A DNA stretch of 64,000 nucleotides from Lamellibrachia satsuma (GCA_033239005.1 BSQZ01000028.1:6654411-6718410), one strand, 5' to 3'. Positions 27,121-38,423 are shown, counted from the stretch's first letter. Translations and numbers: made by a program. Notes: a model not told the origin generated them from the letters alone.

Positions 27121-27217
27121 CTTTCTGGGCGAAGTTAACATGTTTCTGAGCGACGTTCTGCGAAGCAGATGACTCCAACGTATCACCGTGCGGACACGGA
27201 CACACCTTCGCCGCCAT
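27121..27217 (-). CDS. First exon of a small two-exon gene
   Basis: ATG at 27217 in an AACATGGCGGCG context opens 32 codons and ends CAGAAAG/GTAAGTT, a near-consensus donor, in phase 1. The peptide starts MAAKVCPCPHGDTLESSASQ and is short and hydrophilic, with a CPCPHG motif. The GC- and CpG-rich setting (27120-27260) suits a promoter. Joined to 26883-26950 it encodes 54 residues. I do not recognise the protein. It might be the start of a longer alternatively spliced gene, or a real micropeptide. Confidence 0.5.
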
Positions 27218-27375
27218 GTTTTCGAACTCACTGGCATTTATTAGTGGGGGGAACTTTGACCGGCCAGCGGAGGGAAGCCATTGTTTTATTACAAATTAAA
27301 CAAAGTTTTTTTTTAAAGAACAGATGCTGGCCTATTTAATGATATATTGCATGTTGAGAAATAATTTTCTGGTTC

Positions 27376-27630
27376 ATGTCAAACAACAAAAAGAAAATTT
27401 CATCATCGAAAAATGTAATCTTCGCGGGATTCGTTTTGAACAAAAATTATGTATCGATGGCTGAACATCTCCCCTTTGATCTCAGCATAAATTCAGCGTC
27501 ACCCGAGGTTATGCTTTCCTCCGCGAAGCGACGAAATATGGTGGCGCGCAAATGTCGGCGACGAGAATTCGGAACATCGCTTTTCGCGGCCACCAACTCC
27601 TGTCACTTTAAAAAATTCATCAACAAATAA
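27376..27630 (+). CDS. Unrecognised 84-codon open frame
   Basis: A complete ATG-to-TAA plus-strand frame beginning MSNNKKKISSSKN, with a basic MVARKCRRREF stretch. It lies about 160 bp from the minus-strand gene start at 27217, so a divergent promoter is possible. There is no family or splice evidence. Confidence 0.25.
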   Translation: MSNNKKKISSSKNVIFAGFVLNKNYVSMAEHLPFDLSINSASPEVMLSSAKRRNMVARKCRRREFGTSLFAATNSCHFKKFINK

Positions 27631-27807
27631 GTAAGCCTTTTTAAAACAATTGATCATCACTGAACAACAGAGGAAAGATACCAACATTTATTGAGGTAAA
27701 TTTGTAGCTCAAAACGGTATCAGTAATTTTATATTGATTTTTGAACATCACCCAAAACAGGCCTTCTGCAGCAGTTTTCGCCAGCCGCGACAGCCACTTT
27801 GGAATAC

Positions 27808-28039
27808 CTACAAACAATAATATTTGCCACAGAACGCACAAATCTTACAAATTGGTATTATGACATTTGTGACGTTAACTATGCATAGTTTACAAAAACA
27901 TATATAGTAAACGGCCCCAAGTAAAACTAGCCCTGATGTAGGCCCTGGCCTAGGCTAAGCCTAAGGCTAGGCCTAGCTACATGTCATAATACCAATTTGT
28001 AAGATTTGTGCGTTCTGTGGCAAATATTATTGTTTGCAG
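27808..28039. repeat. Large inverted repeat with 59-bp arms
   Basis: Arms 27808-27866 and 27981-28039 are inverted copies with one mismatch, separated by a 114-bp loop that itself holds CCTAGGCTAAGCCTAAGGCT-type palindromic words. Each arm ends in a splice-acceptor-like TTTGYAG reading outward (minus strand at the left arm, plus strand at the right arm). Confidence 0.95.
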
Positions 28040-28510
28040 GCATGTTATTTGTGATAACCTCGCTTTTAAGTTTTAGCTCCAACAAAAAGATACGCTATGT
28101 TCGCAAAACCGTCATATATTTCCAATAAATATTGAATGCGATATTAGTCATATGAAATTCCTTACCTTCGACTTCACACCGGCGAAGCCGTGTTTTATTT
28201 TGTCGCCCTGTGCATATACATGGCCATGGGGAGCAATTGCGCGGCCCAATAGGGAGTTTTCGTGTGCCGAATAAATCAAGTGAATAAATAAAGAATACAT
28301 AAAAAAATGACAATCTGTCAATCGGGCTTCCCGATCGCAATTCGGGAGGTAAATTATGTACGCTCAGTGTAAAGACTAAAGCAAAGTCCAAAGACTGAAG
28401 TATTAGCAGCCAGCTAATACTAACCCTTCTGAAGTTCTGTAATTAGAACTACACATGAGTCGTCCCGCTCCCCCGTCCCCCCGGTTCGTAAGTAGAACGA
28501 CAAATGATAA

Positions 28511-28714
28511 TCACTGATCCCTGATCGCTCGCACCTCGGCTTTCTCAACGTGATTTTGACATCCTTGCCCTTGGACTTGGTTTTGGACATGATCTTCATT
28601 GTCATTGACATTGTCATTGACGCCCAAATGCACCCCGGCTGAAATTGTCACCAGGCCCATGACGATTAAGCTAGCAATGGCAATGCCACCAACAGACCAC
28701 ATTGCTGTGGGCAT
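28511..28714 (-). CDS. Small open frame with a predicted membrane segment
   Basis: A 67-codon minus-strand frame beginning MPTAMWSVGG, with a hydrophobic run IAIASLIVMGLVTISAGV that could be a signal anchor, then an acidic Asn/Asp-rich and Gln-rich tail. It follows a CGTCTAG that could be an acceptor. Its downstream part overlaps the dispersed repeat shared with positions 404-500. Function is unknown. Confidence 0.25.
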   Translation of the reverse strand: MPTAMWSVGGIAIASLIVMGLVTISAGVHLGVNDNVNDNEDHVQNQVQGQGCQNHVEKAEVRAIRDQ

Positions 28715-29985
28715 CCTAGACGGTTAGTCTACATCTTCATTATCGTTAATGATGTTCCAGGCATGATATAGGTTGAAAAATTCAAACTAGCGCGTGGTGA
28801 TGACGTGCGTGCTGCAAGTGACGCTAAATGGGACAGGCAGAGCGACGTCACTGGTGTGTGGTTGCCCTGGAGATCCGGCCATCTTGGTGACATATAGTTA
28901 CCTATACAGTTTTCGACCCTCGCCAGTTTTCGACCCATTGAAATCTCGCTTGATATCGCGTTAGAGACGTCACAGCGTCTGTTTACGACAATAACGGTAC
29001 AGAGTCTTATCTGGGCAAAATATATTTTGATATATAATATAACATGGAACATGTTTATGATATACATACCTTCGTATAAACCGACTTCGCATGCTTACCA
29101 GACATTATTATTGAGCGTCTGCTGATGCGTGTCTCGTTCTTGGCCACGTGACAATAATAGCCCTTTTTGTGGTAGATGTATGGCAAGCTAGTCTTGTCAT
29201 AAAAGTAGGAATAATTAAAATGTGTTAAATATACGAGAACAAATTTACTACATTAACGTTATATATTCAATACAAATATATGTGTATGTGTTTTATAAAG
29301 CGCCATGTCAAGCCTGGTTATTACAAAAAGTTGACATAATTGGAACAAAGTGGTAAAATTAAAAACGATTGTCTGTACGGCTTGCCATAAATATAGGTCG
29401 AATTCCTCCGGCTTCCTCGACTCGCGCGACATGGTTCAGATGTTCAATATTCGTAAGTTTTTGACTCAAAACAACTGTTTTAATAATTTGTTTGCATTGA
29501 ATAAATGAAGTAGGTTTTGCTGATTTGGTATATCGATCTCTTACACAAAATGTTTCTTCAGATTTTTTTTAAACGGCGTATTCTATTAAGTAGGTCGAAA
29601 ACTATATCGCCCAGTATACATTCGTATGCACAGTTTACAGTGGGAATTAAACGAAAATGCCGTTTTTTGATGCAGGATGTAACCACTAACGCCTGCGATA
29701 AACATGCAAGTTCTTCAGGTGGCCGACCATCGATGCGTGGTTGAAAAAATGTCCACCAGACGCTATCATCATACTGACGGTTAGTTTCAACTTTCACTGT
29801 TTCAACCGCGTCCACGGGCGTGTTGTCACATTAAAATTAACTGTGCGCCACTGGCATTGACATTGTTGACATTGAGAAAGGTATGATAAATGTAATTTCA
29901 AGCATCTGTATCATATATGTTTTGTATTATCACTAGCCACCATGAAAGTATAAAAACAAATTTCTACAACACTGACGACGCCGGA
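28715..29985. other. No recognised gene
   Basis: A GC-richer patch at 28800-28990 may be promoter-like. Open frames on both strands at 29517-29815 lack support. Confidence 0.35.
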
Positions 29986-29987
29986 AT

Positions 29988-30626
29988 TTGGCATGCGAAT
30001 TGAGGATGTGGAAATTGAGGCGGCAGTGTCAGTGGAAAACAGGCCCTAATCTAGCTGAAAGTATACCATGTACAAATGCAAATAAGTTTGCTAAATTTCT
30101 CAAAAACAAGAATAAAAATGGTTTCAGATTTACAGAAATACAAGAGGAATCCGTATCACAAATAATCAACAACCTTCCAAATAAAAATATCTATGGCTTT
30201 GATGGAATATCCTACAAATTATTAAAACTCATTGAACCAGACATTGTGAAACCTTTAACATTATTAATAAATCAAGTGCTGACAATTTCCTGACAAACTT
30301 AAAGTTGCAAAAATTATTCCAATATTAAAAAAAATTATCCCACATTATTCACAAATAGTTGACCAATATCCCTTTTGCCTGTTATTTCATAAGTCTTGGA
30401 AAGAATTATGAATAACCAATTACTAATGTATTTTACTAACACAAAACTACTGTCTAATAATCAATATTGCTTCAGAACCCACCATTCAACTGAATGTGCA
30501 GCTCTAGAAATAGTCGATAGGATCACTACACAATTGGATAACAACCAATTACCCATCAGTATATTTCTTGATTTATCTAAAGCATTCGATACACTTGACC
30601 ACACAATCCTCTTTAAAAATATATAA
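29988..30626 (+). pseudogene. LINE reverse transcriptase fragment
   Basis: The plus strand reads NKFAKFLKNKNKNGFRFTEI, then NIYGFDGISYKLLKLIEPDI, and after frame breaks MERIMNNQLLMYF...LSNNQYCFRTHHSTECAAL and ISIFLDLSKAFDTLDH. These are RT motifs 1-3 of a Jockey/CR1-type ORF2 (G-x-DGI-S, then F-R-x-x-H-S-T and D-L-S-K-A-F-D). The copy stops abruptly at about 30626, before the VPQGSVLG and FADD boxes, and has at least two frame breaks, one in an A-rich run near 30330. Confidence 0.88.
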
Positions 30627-30628
30627 CA

Positions 30629-31330
30629 TACTTCCGGTTGCGCATGCGCAACAACCCACACTCCAGTGGTGGTGTCTTCTAGGGGACAGCTTATGAACTA
30701 ATTTTCGCATTAAATTGCCCTCAAGGACAGTTAACGAACTAATTTGCATACTAAAAACGTCAATTAGCTACCGGTTGCGCATACATAGCATCTCACTTCT
30801 AGTGTCGGCGTCTTCTAGTAGAAAGCGTATGAAATATGTATTTTAAAATGCTTCTAACGACCAAAAATGAACTATATATGAACAAGAAAGTACATCGCCT
30901 GATTTGAGGCGCCTGGTGGCACTTCCGGTCATGTGACTTCCGCGGATGGCGCAGGGGATAGCGCATGAACTAACTTACGTACTAAAAGTCGACCAAAAAA
31001 CGAACTAAGCTTTGTGCTGAGAAGCGCCTCTGGCGGACACCCTGATAGATACTTCCGGTGGTTTTCGCCTCGGGGTGGATACTAATTGTATTGCAGGTCT
31101 TTTGTGATAGCGGCGTCTAACGAGTCAATTACGTGGTACATTGGAGGCATGATGCGTATGGCGCCCCTTCTGGTCACATGACTTCCAAGGGCGATGTCAT
31201 CTAGGGGTTAGCGGGGTGGATACTGGTTATATTGCAGGCCTCTTCCGATTGTGTCATCTTGTGTGTACTTGATGTTAAGCTTATCGTGATTATCATGAGC
31301 TGTGAGGGGCACGGAAGGGCCCGGAGTCAA
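30629..31330 (+). repeat. Repeats with CTTCCGGTTGCGC words
   Basis: CTTCCGGTTGCGCATGCGCA (30630), CTACCGGTTGCGCAT (30770) and CACTTCCGGTCATGTGACTT (30918) start similar units. Each is followed by GTCTTCTAGNNG and a CATGAACTAA-like stretch. GGGGTGGATACTAATTGTAT (31071) and GGGGTGGATACTGGTTATAT (31212) form a second pair. The word CTTCCGGTTGCGC and the following CTTCTAG are also found, in the same order, in the Polinton terminal repeat at 33241-33285. Confidence 0.6.
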
Positions 31331-31835
31331 TTACGACATTTCCGGTGCAACACTTATGCTATTAACACATTTCCCTGTAATTTATGTGATGGAAATTGTG
31401 TAAGTTAGCTTACAATATGTCAGTGCTGTGCTACTGGCGACCTGTTCAATCATTTATAATCCATAGTTCAAGTTTTAGACATGCATTGTCTGATAAAACG
31501 CATGTAGTGAGTAGACCATTTAGAATTAATGGAAAGTTTTTAAAGAACCTTCTAGAAAGCCTTTCGACCTCATTGCACTAATCGACCAGGTTTTTTTCTT
31601 GTTGTAGATAATTTTTGTAATTTCTCGCCGGCATACACATAAGATGCACCTGTTTGATTTTATTTTAATATAATATTGCAACATTTACTCGCCGGATAAC
31701 ATCAGCAACTGTTTACGTAGTCGTGTTTGATTTGTAGGAATTTACTGCATGCCGTAGTCTCGTGATTTGTAACAATGTATAAATTTTTGCGAGCGTGTAT
31801 GCGTCGTTGAATCGCTGACTAGTAAACAGTTGTGA

Positions 31836-32260
31836 GTGATCTTACTGGACGAGTATATAAACAAACTCGTAAACATGAGATCATGCGAATTCGCTGTAAT
31901 CTCCCAGAAGGCACAGGGCGACAAATTGAGTACCTTGATTGGAACTTGCGCTTACCTCATCCTCAAGAAATCGCATCGTGGTTCTTACGTTAAATACAAC
32001 ATAACACATCTGCAAGTCGTGTACATTCTGCCCGGTGTGTTGCAGCCCGACCACATTTGACACAAAAGAAACGAAGTGATGAAGGCACTTGCACGTCACA
32101 TTGCGCAAAACGTAAGGCAACTCTCAAAACGACACTGCTCGGCTTGCGAGAGAGACGACTGATTCAAAAGATTCATCACCGCCAGCTACCTTATGATATT
32201 CTCATATACAGTCACTTTGATGAGGCTATACAGGATATTAATGAAATCGCGGTGCTATAA
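31836..32260 (+). other. Possible decayed coding region
   Basis: An open plus-strand frame (from 31836, or ATG 31875) reads MRSCEFAVISQKAQGDKLST, then SYVKYNITHLQVVYILPGVL, to a TGA at about 32058. In another frame codons continue with ALARHIAQNVRQLSKRHCSA and a CxxC pair to about 32150. The mutual continuity suggests one broken gene. I do not recognise it. Confidence 0.25.
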
Positions 32261-33180
32261 GATTGGTTGATAGTTTTAGTAGATGATGATGTGAAACTTT
32301 CCAACCTGATGGTTAATCAGGTGCTAAGAGTTGGTTGCACGAACAATATTCAGAGGCGAAGCAGAAAATGTGTTAAGGACTAAGGTCTGAACGATGCGTT
32401 ACTTAAGGTGTTAAGGATCTGACACCTGTCCTTGACGGTGACTTGGAAATGTGTAAAAATCGGATAAATGTGCAGAAACTTACCAGTATCTTGTTGCCTT
32501 GTCATAGTAGAAGATACGAAAAAGATGCAAGGTTCTTATGCAATTAACGCATTTACTTGTAATAAGCTACTTTTGGCGTACTTTGTTGGAAGTGGGAAAA
32601 CATATTCAAAGAAATGCCCTTAGCAATCACAAACGAAATACTTTGACGTATTTTCAACCCCGTAATACCTTGGCCTACATTCCGTCCAATAAGCAGCCTT
32701 AGTGATGGAAGTTTGGATAATTTGACTTATTAAGGTCACGTTAGGTATACTAGCGTGTTAGTTTATATATGAAGGACTGTGATTGGCAAGTATTGCCCAT
32801 AGCCATCACAATTATGTAACGCTTTCATATATGTATTTTTGTCGCCTTCAACGATTCTTCAGTGCCGAATAAGTGTCCCTATACGCGTATTTATTTGATG
32901 AAAAATGCCACCCTATACGCACCTTATTTGGCACTATACTATTATTAAATTAAAACATTTGTACCAGCCTATTCTCCGATAATCGTGGCAAATTATGCAG
33001 GCTATACTTTTTAGGAGAGCAATCGCTCTCACTGCCTATTGCTAACGCTAATCAATCATCCACGGAGTGGTTTACCGCTCGCGTTAAAATCACTTGATTG
33101 GATGAATTGGTCAGACTCCTTAGTTTTCGGGAGCTCGACATAGTTATTATTATTAGTTAAAACGCCATTATCACCTCGTA
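32261..33180. other. No gene; left flank of the Polinton
   Basis: Contains CCTATACG...CACTATACTATTATTAAATT (about 32917-32952), which is echoed in the right flank at 45134-45160. Nothing else was recognised. Confidence 0.4.
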
Positions 33181-33186
33181 AACCGA
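33181..33186. repeat. Polinton target-site duplication, left
   Basis: AACCGA immediately outside the left terminal repeat, identical to 44576-44581. Six base pairs is the length known for Polintons. Confidence 0.95.
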
Positions 33187-33328
33187 AGTAGTAGAGAATG
33201 AGTTCCTACCCAGCGATCAGGAGCACACGTCCACGAATCGCTTCCGGTTGCGCGCGCACATCCAAGAGCGCAGCGCCTCCTAGCGACCGTAGCTTGACCT
33301 AATCTCAGCGCAACGCCTAGCGACTGTA
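33187..33328 (+). repeat. Polinton left terminal inverted repeat
   Basis: 142 bp, matching the reverse complement of 44425-44575. The only differences seen are a 6-bp CTTCCG-type insertion and a 3-bp insertion in the right copy, plus few substitutions. The first 53 bp are identical. Confidence 0.96.
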
Positions 33329-33549
33329 AAAAAAGTTATAAAAAAAATACGTAACCTCTGTCGCGGTTAACAACCCACAAGTTATTTATCTACTAGCCGC
33401 TGTCGTATCGATAATCGATCGTAAGCTAGGGGTCACTGTCGAGGTCGTAAAGACCCGCAAACCCAGCATGACATCATCATTATGTATAAGTCGAATCGTA
33501 TATGTATGATTACAACATAATAAAAATGAAAAAGGTATGGTGCGTGTTG

Positions 33550-33855
33550 TCAGTCCTTCATCCCGTAGTCGTCATCATAGAAATGAACGGTCCTTCGTAG
33601 ACTCTTTATCGTGCCTTCATAAAGAATCCTTCGAATTATTTTTAACGAATGGTGGTGAACAGACCGTTCGGTGTCACCACCGTACGGTCCTGCATAGATA
33701 GAGTGGTGCCCTCTGTGGTGAAGGAACTCGCAGTCCGTCCGATGTCGCCACCGTACGGTCCTGCATAGATAGAGTGGTGCCCTCTGTGGTGAAGGAACTC
33801 GCAGTCCGCCCCCACCACCACCACCACCGAAGAGATCAAACGCGGAAGACACCAC
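33550..33855 (-). CDS. Possible minus-strand Polinton gene, disrupted
   Basis: An open frame of 101 codons reads toward the left terminal repeat. It has a Gly run, CEFLHHRGHHSIYAGPYGGD and a C-terminal RTVHFYDDDYGMKD. The CEFLHHRGHHSIYAGPYGGD peptide is encoded twice, once in each copy of the 71-bp duplication but in different frames. This suggests that a real coding unit existed before the duplication broke it. No family is known to me. It may be chance. Confidence 0.3.
   Translation of the reverse strand: MVSSAFDLFGGGGGGGGLRVPSPQRAPLYLCRTVRWRHRTDCEFLHHRGHHSIYAGPYGGDTERSVHHHSLKIIRRILYEGTIKSLRRTVHFYDDDYGMKD
33664..33808 (+). repeat. 71-bp tandem duplication in the Polinton
   Basis: Two copies with a 71-bp period, from 33664 and from 33735, sharing CGTACGGTCCTGCATAGATA and the sequence on to CTCGCAGTCCG. 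Four substitutions lie in the first 20 bp. Confidence 0.95.
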
Positions 33856-34051
33856 ACCCCATCACCCGCTAGTTACCGACAAAGATCCCGTCGACCCACC
33901 CGCTCGACTTCCCTTCGCCGACAACCTGTCGACGGAACTGCTAGATGTCGTTCGAGCGCACAGGTAGACCATAAGGACACGCGTGTCGAGGGGACCTATC
34001 CAGTGCAGGTACGATTACAGATTAACCACGCTAGACACGACCGTTCTAGAG

Positions 34052-37000
34052 ATGCCTTTGAATAAAATGTACCAGGAACAGACCAACGCTTTCAAGATTA
34101 ACCTCAGTTACGGATTCGTGCTGAGGAACAAGAACACGGGACGATACAAGTACTATCACTCCTCGTGCAATTGCTGTGGACGATACCTGGACATACCCAG
34201 TCCATCACCAACAGCGAGGATTTTTACGACTTTCTCGAACGCATCCGAGAAACCGACGTCTTGCAGTGGGCCATCAATCAAAGACCGGATTCTGCGTGGG
34301 TGTGCGAACTCGTGACCAATGTCACCTTCTTCATTAACCGCATCATCGATCATTCGATAGGATGTGCAAACATGATCCCTCTTCCATTCTACATCAAGAA
34401 GAACATAGCCGTCATAGGTCTGGTAAAGGAACCCACCTATAACAAGAGGTACGGCGATAACCTGTGTCTCTTCCGGTGTATGGCCCTGCATCGAGGATGC
34501 GATCGAAATCGACTGGAAGCGGCAGTGAAGACGCTGTACGAGGCTTACGCTCAAGACGGTGTACTCATGGAAAAATTTGCCGGGGTCACGATGAAAGACT
34601 TCTATCGAGTAGAGACGACGTTCCAGACGAACGTGTGCGTGTACAGTCTCGTCAAACCGGACGGGGAGGACGAACGGCCAACTGCCGAACTCGTCCGTCG
34701 ATCGGTCTGTAAATATCCTACCACGCTCTACCTCAACCTTCACGAGACGCATTTCTCCTTCATCCAGGTTGCGCGCATGTATTGTCACTCGTACAGATGT
34801 CGGAAATGTAACTCGTTGTGGACACACGCATGGAAGTTACGTCAGCACGAGAACACGTGTACGGGAGATGTGCGTCGAGTCTTTCTCGGCGGCGTGTACC
34901 ATTCAACTCCGTCGATATTCGAACGACTGGACGAAGAGAACATCCGAGTGGTCGAATCGTTGCGGTACTACCCGTACCGAGCCACTTTTGATTTCGAGTG
35001 TTGGTTCGACACCGAACAACTTCGGTCTGACCAGGACACGAGCGAATGAAATGTCTCGTCACGAACGGAGACACCAACAAGTTGGTGATCGACATGATGG
35101 CCATTCTGATATCGATGAGTGATGCCGCGTACGACAGCATCAAAGACTCGTACGAGAACGTGTTGGAACAACTCGCAGAAGCAATGGCGCAATTGGACGA
35201 ACAAGAGGAGACTACACGAGCAGCCAACAACAACAAAAAGAAATCTCGACGTACAAAAAATCCATACAAAAAGCTGATGGGACAACTGTATGGATGGATG
35301 CGTCAGTTACCTGTCATCGGGTTCAATTCGGGTCAGTACGATCTCAATGTCGTCAAACAGTTCCTCGTACCCTACTTCCTGTCCACGGCAAAGACAGAGG
35401 AACAAGAAGAGAGGAAGCAAGAGGAAGAAGAGAACGAGAGGAAGCGTTGGAGGAAGAAGAGAACGAGGGCGCAACAACACTCTCATTTCGACTTTCAACG
35501 GATCAGCTGAAATTCCTAGACATGACCAACTACATAGCCCCCGGGTTCAGTTACGACAAGTATCTGAAAGCCTACGGATGCGAGGTGACGAAAGGTCATT
35601 TCCTGTACGAGTACATGGATCGACTGGAGAGGCTCGACGACACCGTTCTACCGCCGAAAGAGGCTTTCTTCGTTCGCCTGAAGAACGAAGGTATTTCCGA
35701 CGAGGATTACGCCAGTTGTCAGGAGGCCTGGCGCGACAACGGCATGACGACCTTGCGAGACTTTCTCGTCTGGTACAACAACAGGGACGTGGTTCCCTTT
35801 CTGCAGGCCGTCGACAGACAGTTTGACTTCTATCAACAGCGTGGAATAGACATGTTCAAGCAAGGCATCAGCGTACCCGGTCTGACCCTGCTGTACCTGT
35901 TCAACGACCTTCCAGAGAAGACTTACTTTACCATCTTCAACGAGAAGAACAAAGATCTGCACGACCTCGTCAAAGATAACATTTGCGGTGGTCCGTCGAT
36001 CATATTTCACCGCTATCACGAGAAAGGGATCACCACGCTACGTCGGAACGAGTACGGAGAGGCCGCCCGCCCGTGTCGATCGATCGTCGGATACGACGCG
36101 AACGCGCTGTATCTGTGGTCGCTCATGCAAGACATGCCTATGGGATGGTACACGCGACGGCGGGCTGAGAAGGACTTCCGTCCCGAATCGGCGCAGCTGT
36201 ACGGACAGATGGCCTCGGAATGGCTGACGTGGGAATCCGAACGCACGGGACTTTCCATACGACATCAGATCAACGGGCGAGAGAAACGGATAGGTAAACA
36301 TCGGGTGGATGGATGGTGCAGCGAGACGAAGACGGCTTATCAGTTCCAAGGTTGTTTCTTCCACGGTTGTCCGTGCGTCCGAGAAGAGGTCAATTCCGTC
36401 AACGGGAAACCCATGGCCGAACTGCTCGCCGAGACCCGAAAGACCACCGCCTACCTACGTCACTTCGTCAAGGTCGTCGAGCTGTGGGAATGCGAGTGGA
36501 AAGAGATGAGACGAGATCCGCTCGTAAAACGGTGTCTGGACGCTGCATTTCCCCGACGTCGACACGCTCGGTGGACGATGACGTCGCAACAGATCCTGAG
36601 CGGCGAGCACTTTGCCGAGATGCAGCCCCTGTTCAAGAACATCCGTCTGATGCGCGATGATCTCGGTCCGTTCATGCGTCGATAAGCCGAAGCGCACAAC
36701 ATCATGACGACTCCGAGGCGCATGCTCGTGGGCAGTTATTACGGCGATAAGATATTGCTCGCCACGCCTCTGTTGCGATGGTATATGGACCACGGTTTCG
36801 AGGTGTTGCACGTCTATCAGGTCATCGAGTACGATCCGATTCCGTGCTTCCGACGATTCGGCGATGCCGTGTCCAAGGCCAGGCGCGAGGGAAACGTCCA
36901 CCGAGACAGGACTATCATCGCGGACACCATGAAGTTGCTGGGGAACTCGGGCTACGGAAAGACCATCACCAACGTGGACCGACATCGCGACATCAACTAC

Positions 37001-37759
37001 TGTACGGAGAAGGCGGCATCGCGCATGATCAACGATAAACGGTTCCGACAACTCGACATCGTCATCGACGACGCGTACGAGATAGAGATGAGCAAGAGAA
37101 CCGTCACGTACACACTACCCGTACACGTGGGATTCTTCGTTCTGCAGAACGCCAAGATGCGCATGTTGCACTTCTATTACGACTTCATCGACAGATGCGT
37201 GGAGCGTCCTCTGTTCCAGTACTGCGAGATGGATACGGACAGCGCATACTTGGCCTTGGCCGACGATTCCGTCGATGCACTCGTGACCCCTGCACTGCGA
37301 GGTCATTATTTCCAACATCGCTCCGAATGGCTCCCGTCCGAATGTTGCGACGAGCATCGGGACGAGTACTTGCGCTGTCGACTCGCTGATAGACCGTGGG
37401 TCGGAGACGAGGAGTGCTGCAAGGCGCGGCGAGCGTTCGACAAGAGGACTCCGGGACTGTTCAAGGTAGAGTGGTCAGGCGACGGATTCGTGTGGTTGTG
37501 CAGCAAGACGTACTATTGTTTCGGAGCCACCGACAAGTACAGCACCAAAGGTCTGAGCAAACGTCACAATACCATCGACAAGGAGACGTTCCTGGAGGTG
37601 CTAATCAACCGTCGGAGCGGAAGTGGAAAGAACCGCGGGTTCCGGGTGCATAAATCGACCGTGCTGACGTATGTGCAGGAACGAGCGGCTCTCACCTACT
37701 TCTACGCCAAACGCGTGGTGCACGAGGACGGACTGAGCACGGGTCCGACGGACGTGTAG
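34052..37759 (+). pseudogene. polB: Polinton protein-primed DNA polymerase B, inactivated
   Basis: Family B, protein-primed polymerase that would copy the element. Motifs in order: N-terminal NAFKINLSYGFVLRN (34090-34134); a C2H2-like CRKC...H...C patch (about 34801-34860); Exo I FDFEC (34987-35001); Exo II FNSGQYDLN (35322-35348); Exo III YNNRD (35774-35788); Pol motif A YDANALY (36092-36112); motif B NSGYG (36944-36958); motif C MDTDS (37229-37243). All catalytic boxes are recognisable, but the gene is in four pieces: frame changes at about 34165-34200, at 35040-35049 and in the Glu/Lys-rich stretch at about 35390-35500, plus an in-frame TAA at 36683-36685. Start chosen at the first in-frame ATG (34052); the frame opens at 33968. 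The span from Exo I to the next segment looks short, so some sequence may be lost there. The ATPase gene follows after 38 bp. Confidence 0.95.
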
Positions 37760-37797
37760 ATAAGGCGACACGATCCGGTCGTCTGTCATAATCGATC

Positions 37798-38423
37798 ATG
37801 GACGTGCGATGGAAACATCCCTTCACGTGCATCGTCGCCGGACCGACGGGATGCGGCAAGAGCACGTTCGTGACGCGTCTGTTGCGTCACGCCGCTGCGA
37901 TGATCGATCCACCTCCCGAAAAGATTACGTGGTGTTACGGAGAATGGCAAGACGCTTACGCAACGACGGACTTGACTCACGTGCGGTTCGAGGAAGGGTT
38001 ACCGACGGAGTCCATGTTCGAATCGACAACGAGGAACCTAATCGTCATAGACGATCTCATGACGGAAACGAACGAGCGGGTCACGACCTTGTTCACTAAA
38101 AAAGTCACCACAGGAACACGTCCGCGCTGTATCTCGTACAGAACCTGTTCCCTAAAAACAAAGAGAGTTGTACCATCAGTCTTAACACTCACTACATGGT
38201 GGTGTTCAAGAATCCACGCGATGCAACACAGATGTCGAACTTGACTCGTCAGATGTATCCGGGACGCACGAAATTCGCGCTAGACGCTTTTAAAGACGCT
38301 ACGGCGGTGCCGCACGGTTATCTATTGGTCGATCTCAAACAGGACACGCCCGAGGACATGCGTCTGCGCACGTGCATCTTTCCCGACGACGACGTGCAGT
38401 ACGTGTACCTACCGAAGGTATAA
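37798..38423 (+). pseudogene. Polinton packaging ATPase (A32/FtsK-HerA type), frameshifted
   Basis: Genome-packaging ATPase of the vaccinia A32-like group. Walker A GPTGCGKST lies at 37840-37866 and Walker B LIVIDDLM at 38038-38061. The first frame runs from ATG 37798 through Walker B. Homology to the family's C-terminal part (THYMVVFKNPRDATQM, then LLVDLKQDTPEDMRLRTCIF) continues in another frame up to TAA at 38421-38423. The change fits a one-base difference at or just after the A6 run at 38098-38103. The context is not a standard -1 slippery heptamer, so I read it as a mutation or assembly error, not programmed frameshifting. Both ATP-binding motifs are intact. Confidence 0.93.

Noticed and set aside
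35290..38099. Arg-rich and other secondary frames inside the Polinton
   Set aside because: They overlap PolB and ATPase motifs in other frames and have the Arg/Ser bias typical of shadows in GC-rich coding DNA.
38098..38104. Programmed -1 frameshift in the ATPase
   Set aside because: The zero-frame codons across the A run do not form a canonical X-XXY-YYZ heptamer, no clear downstream stem was seen, and many other genes in the element are broken by ordinary lesions.
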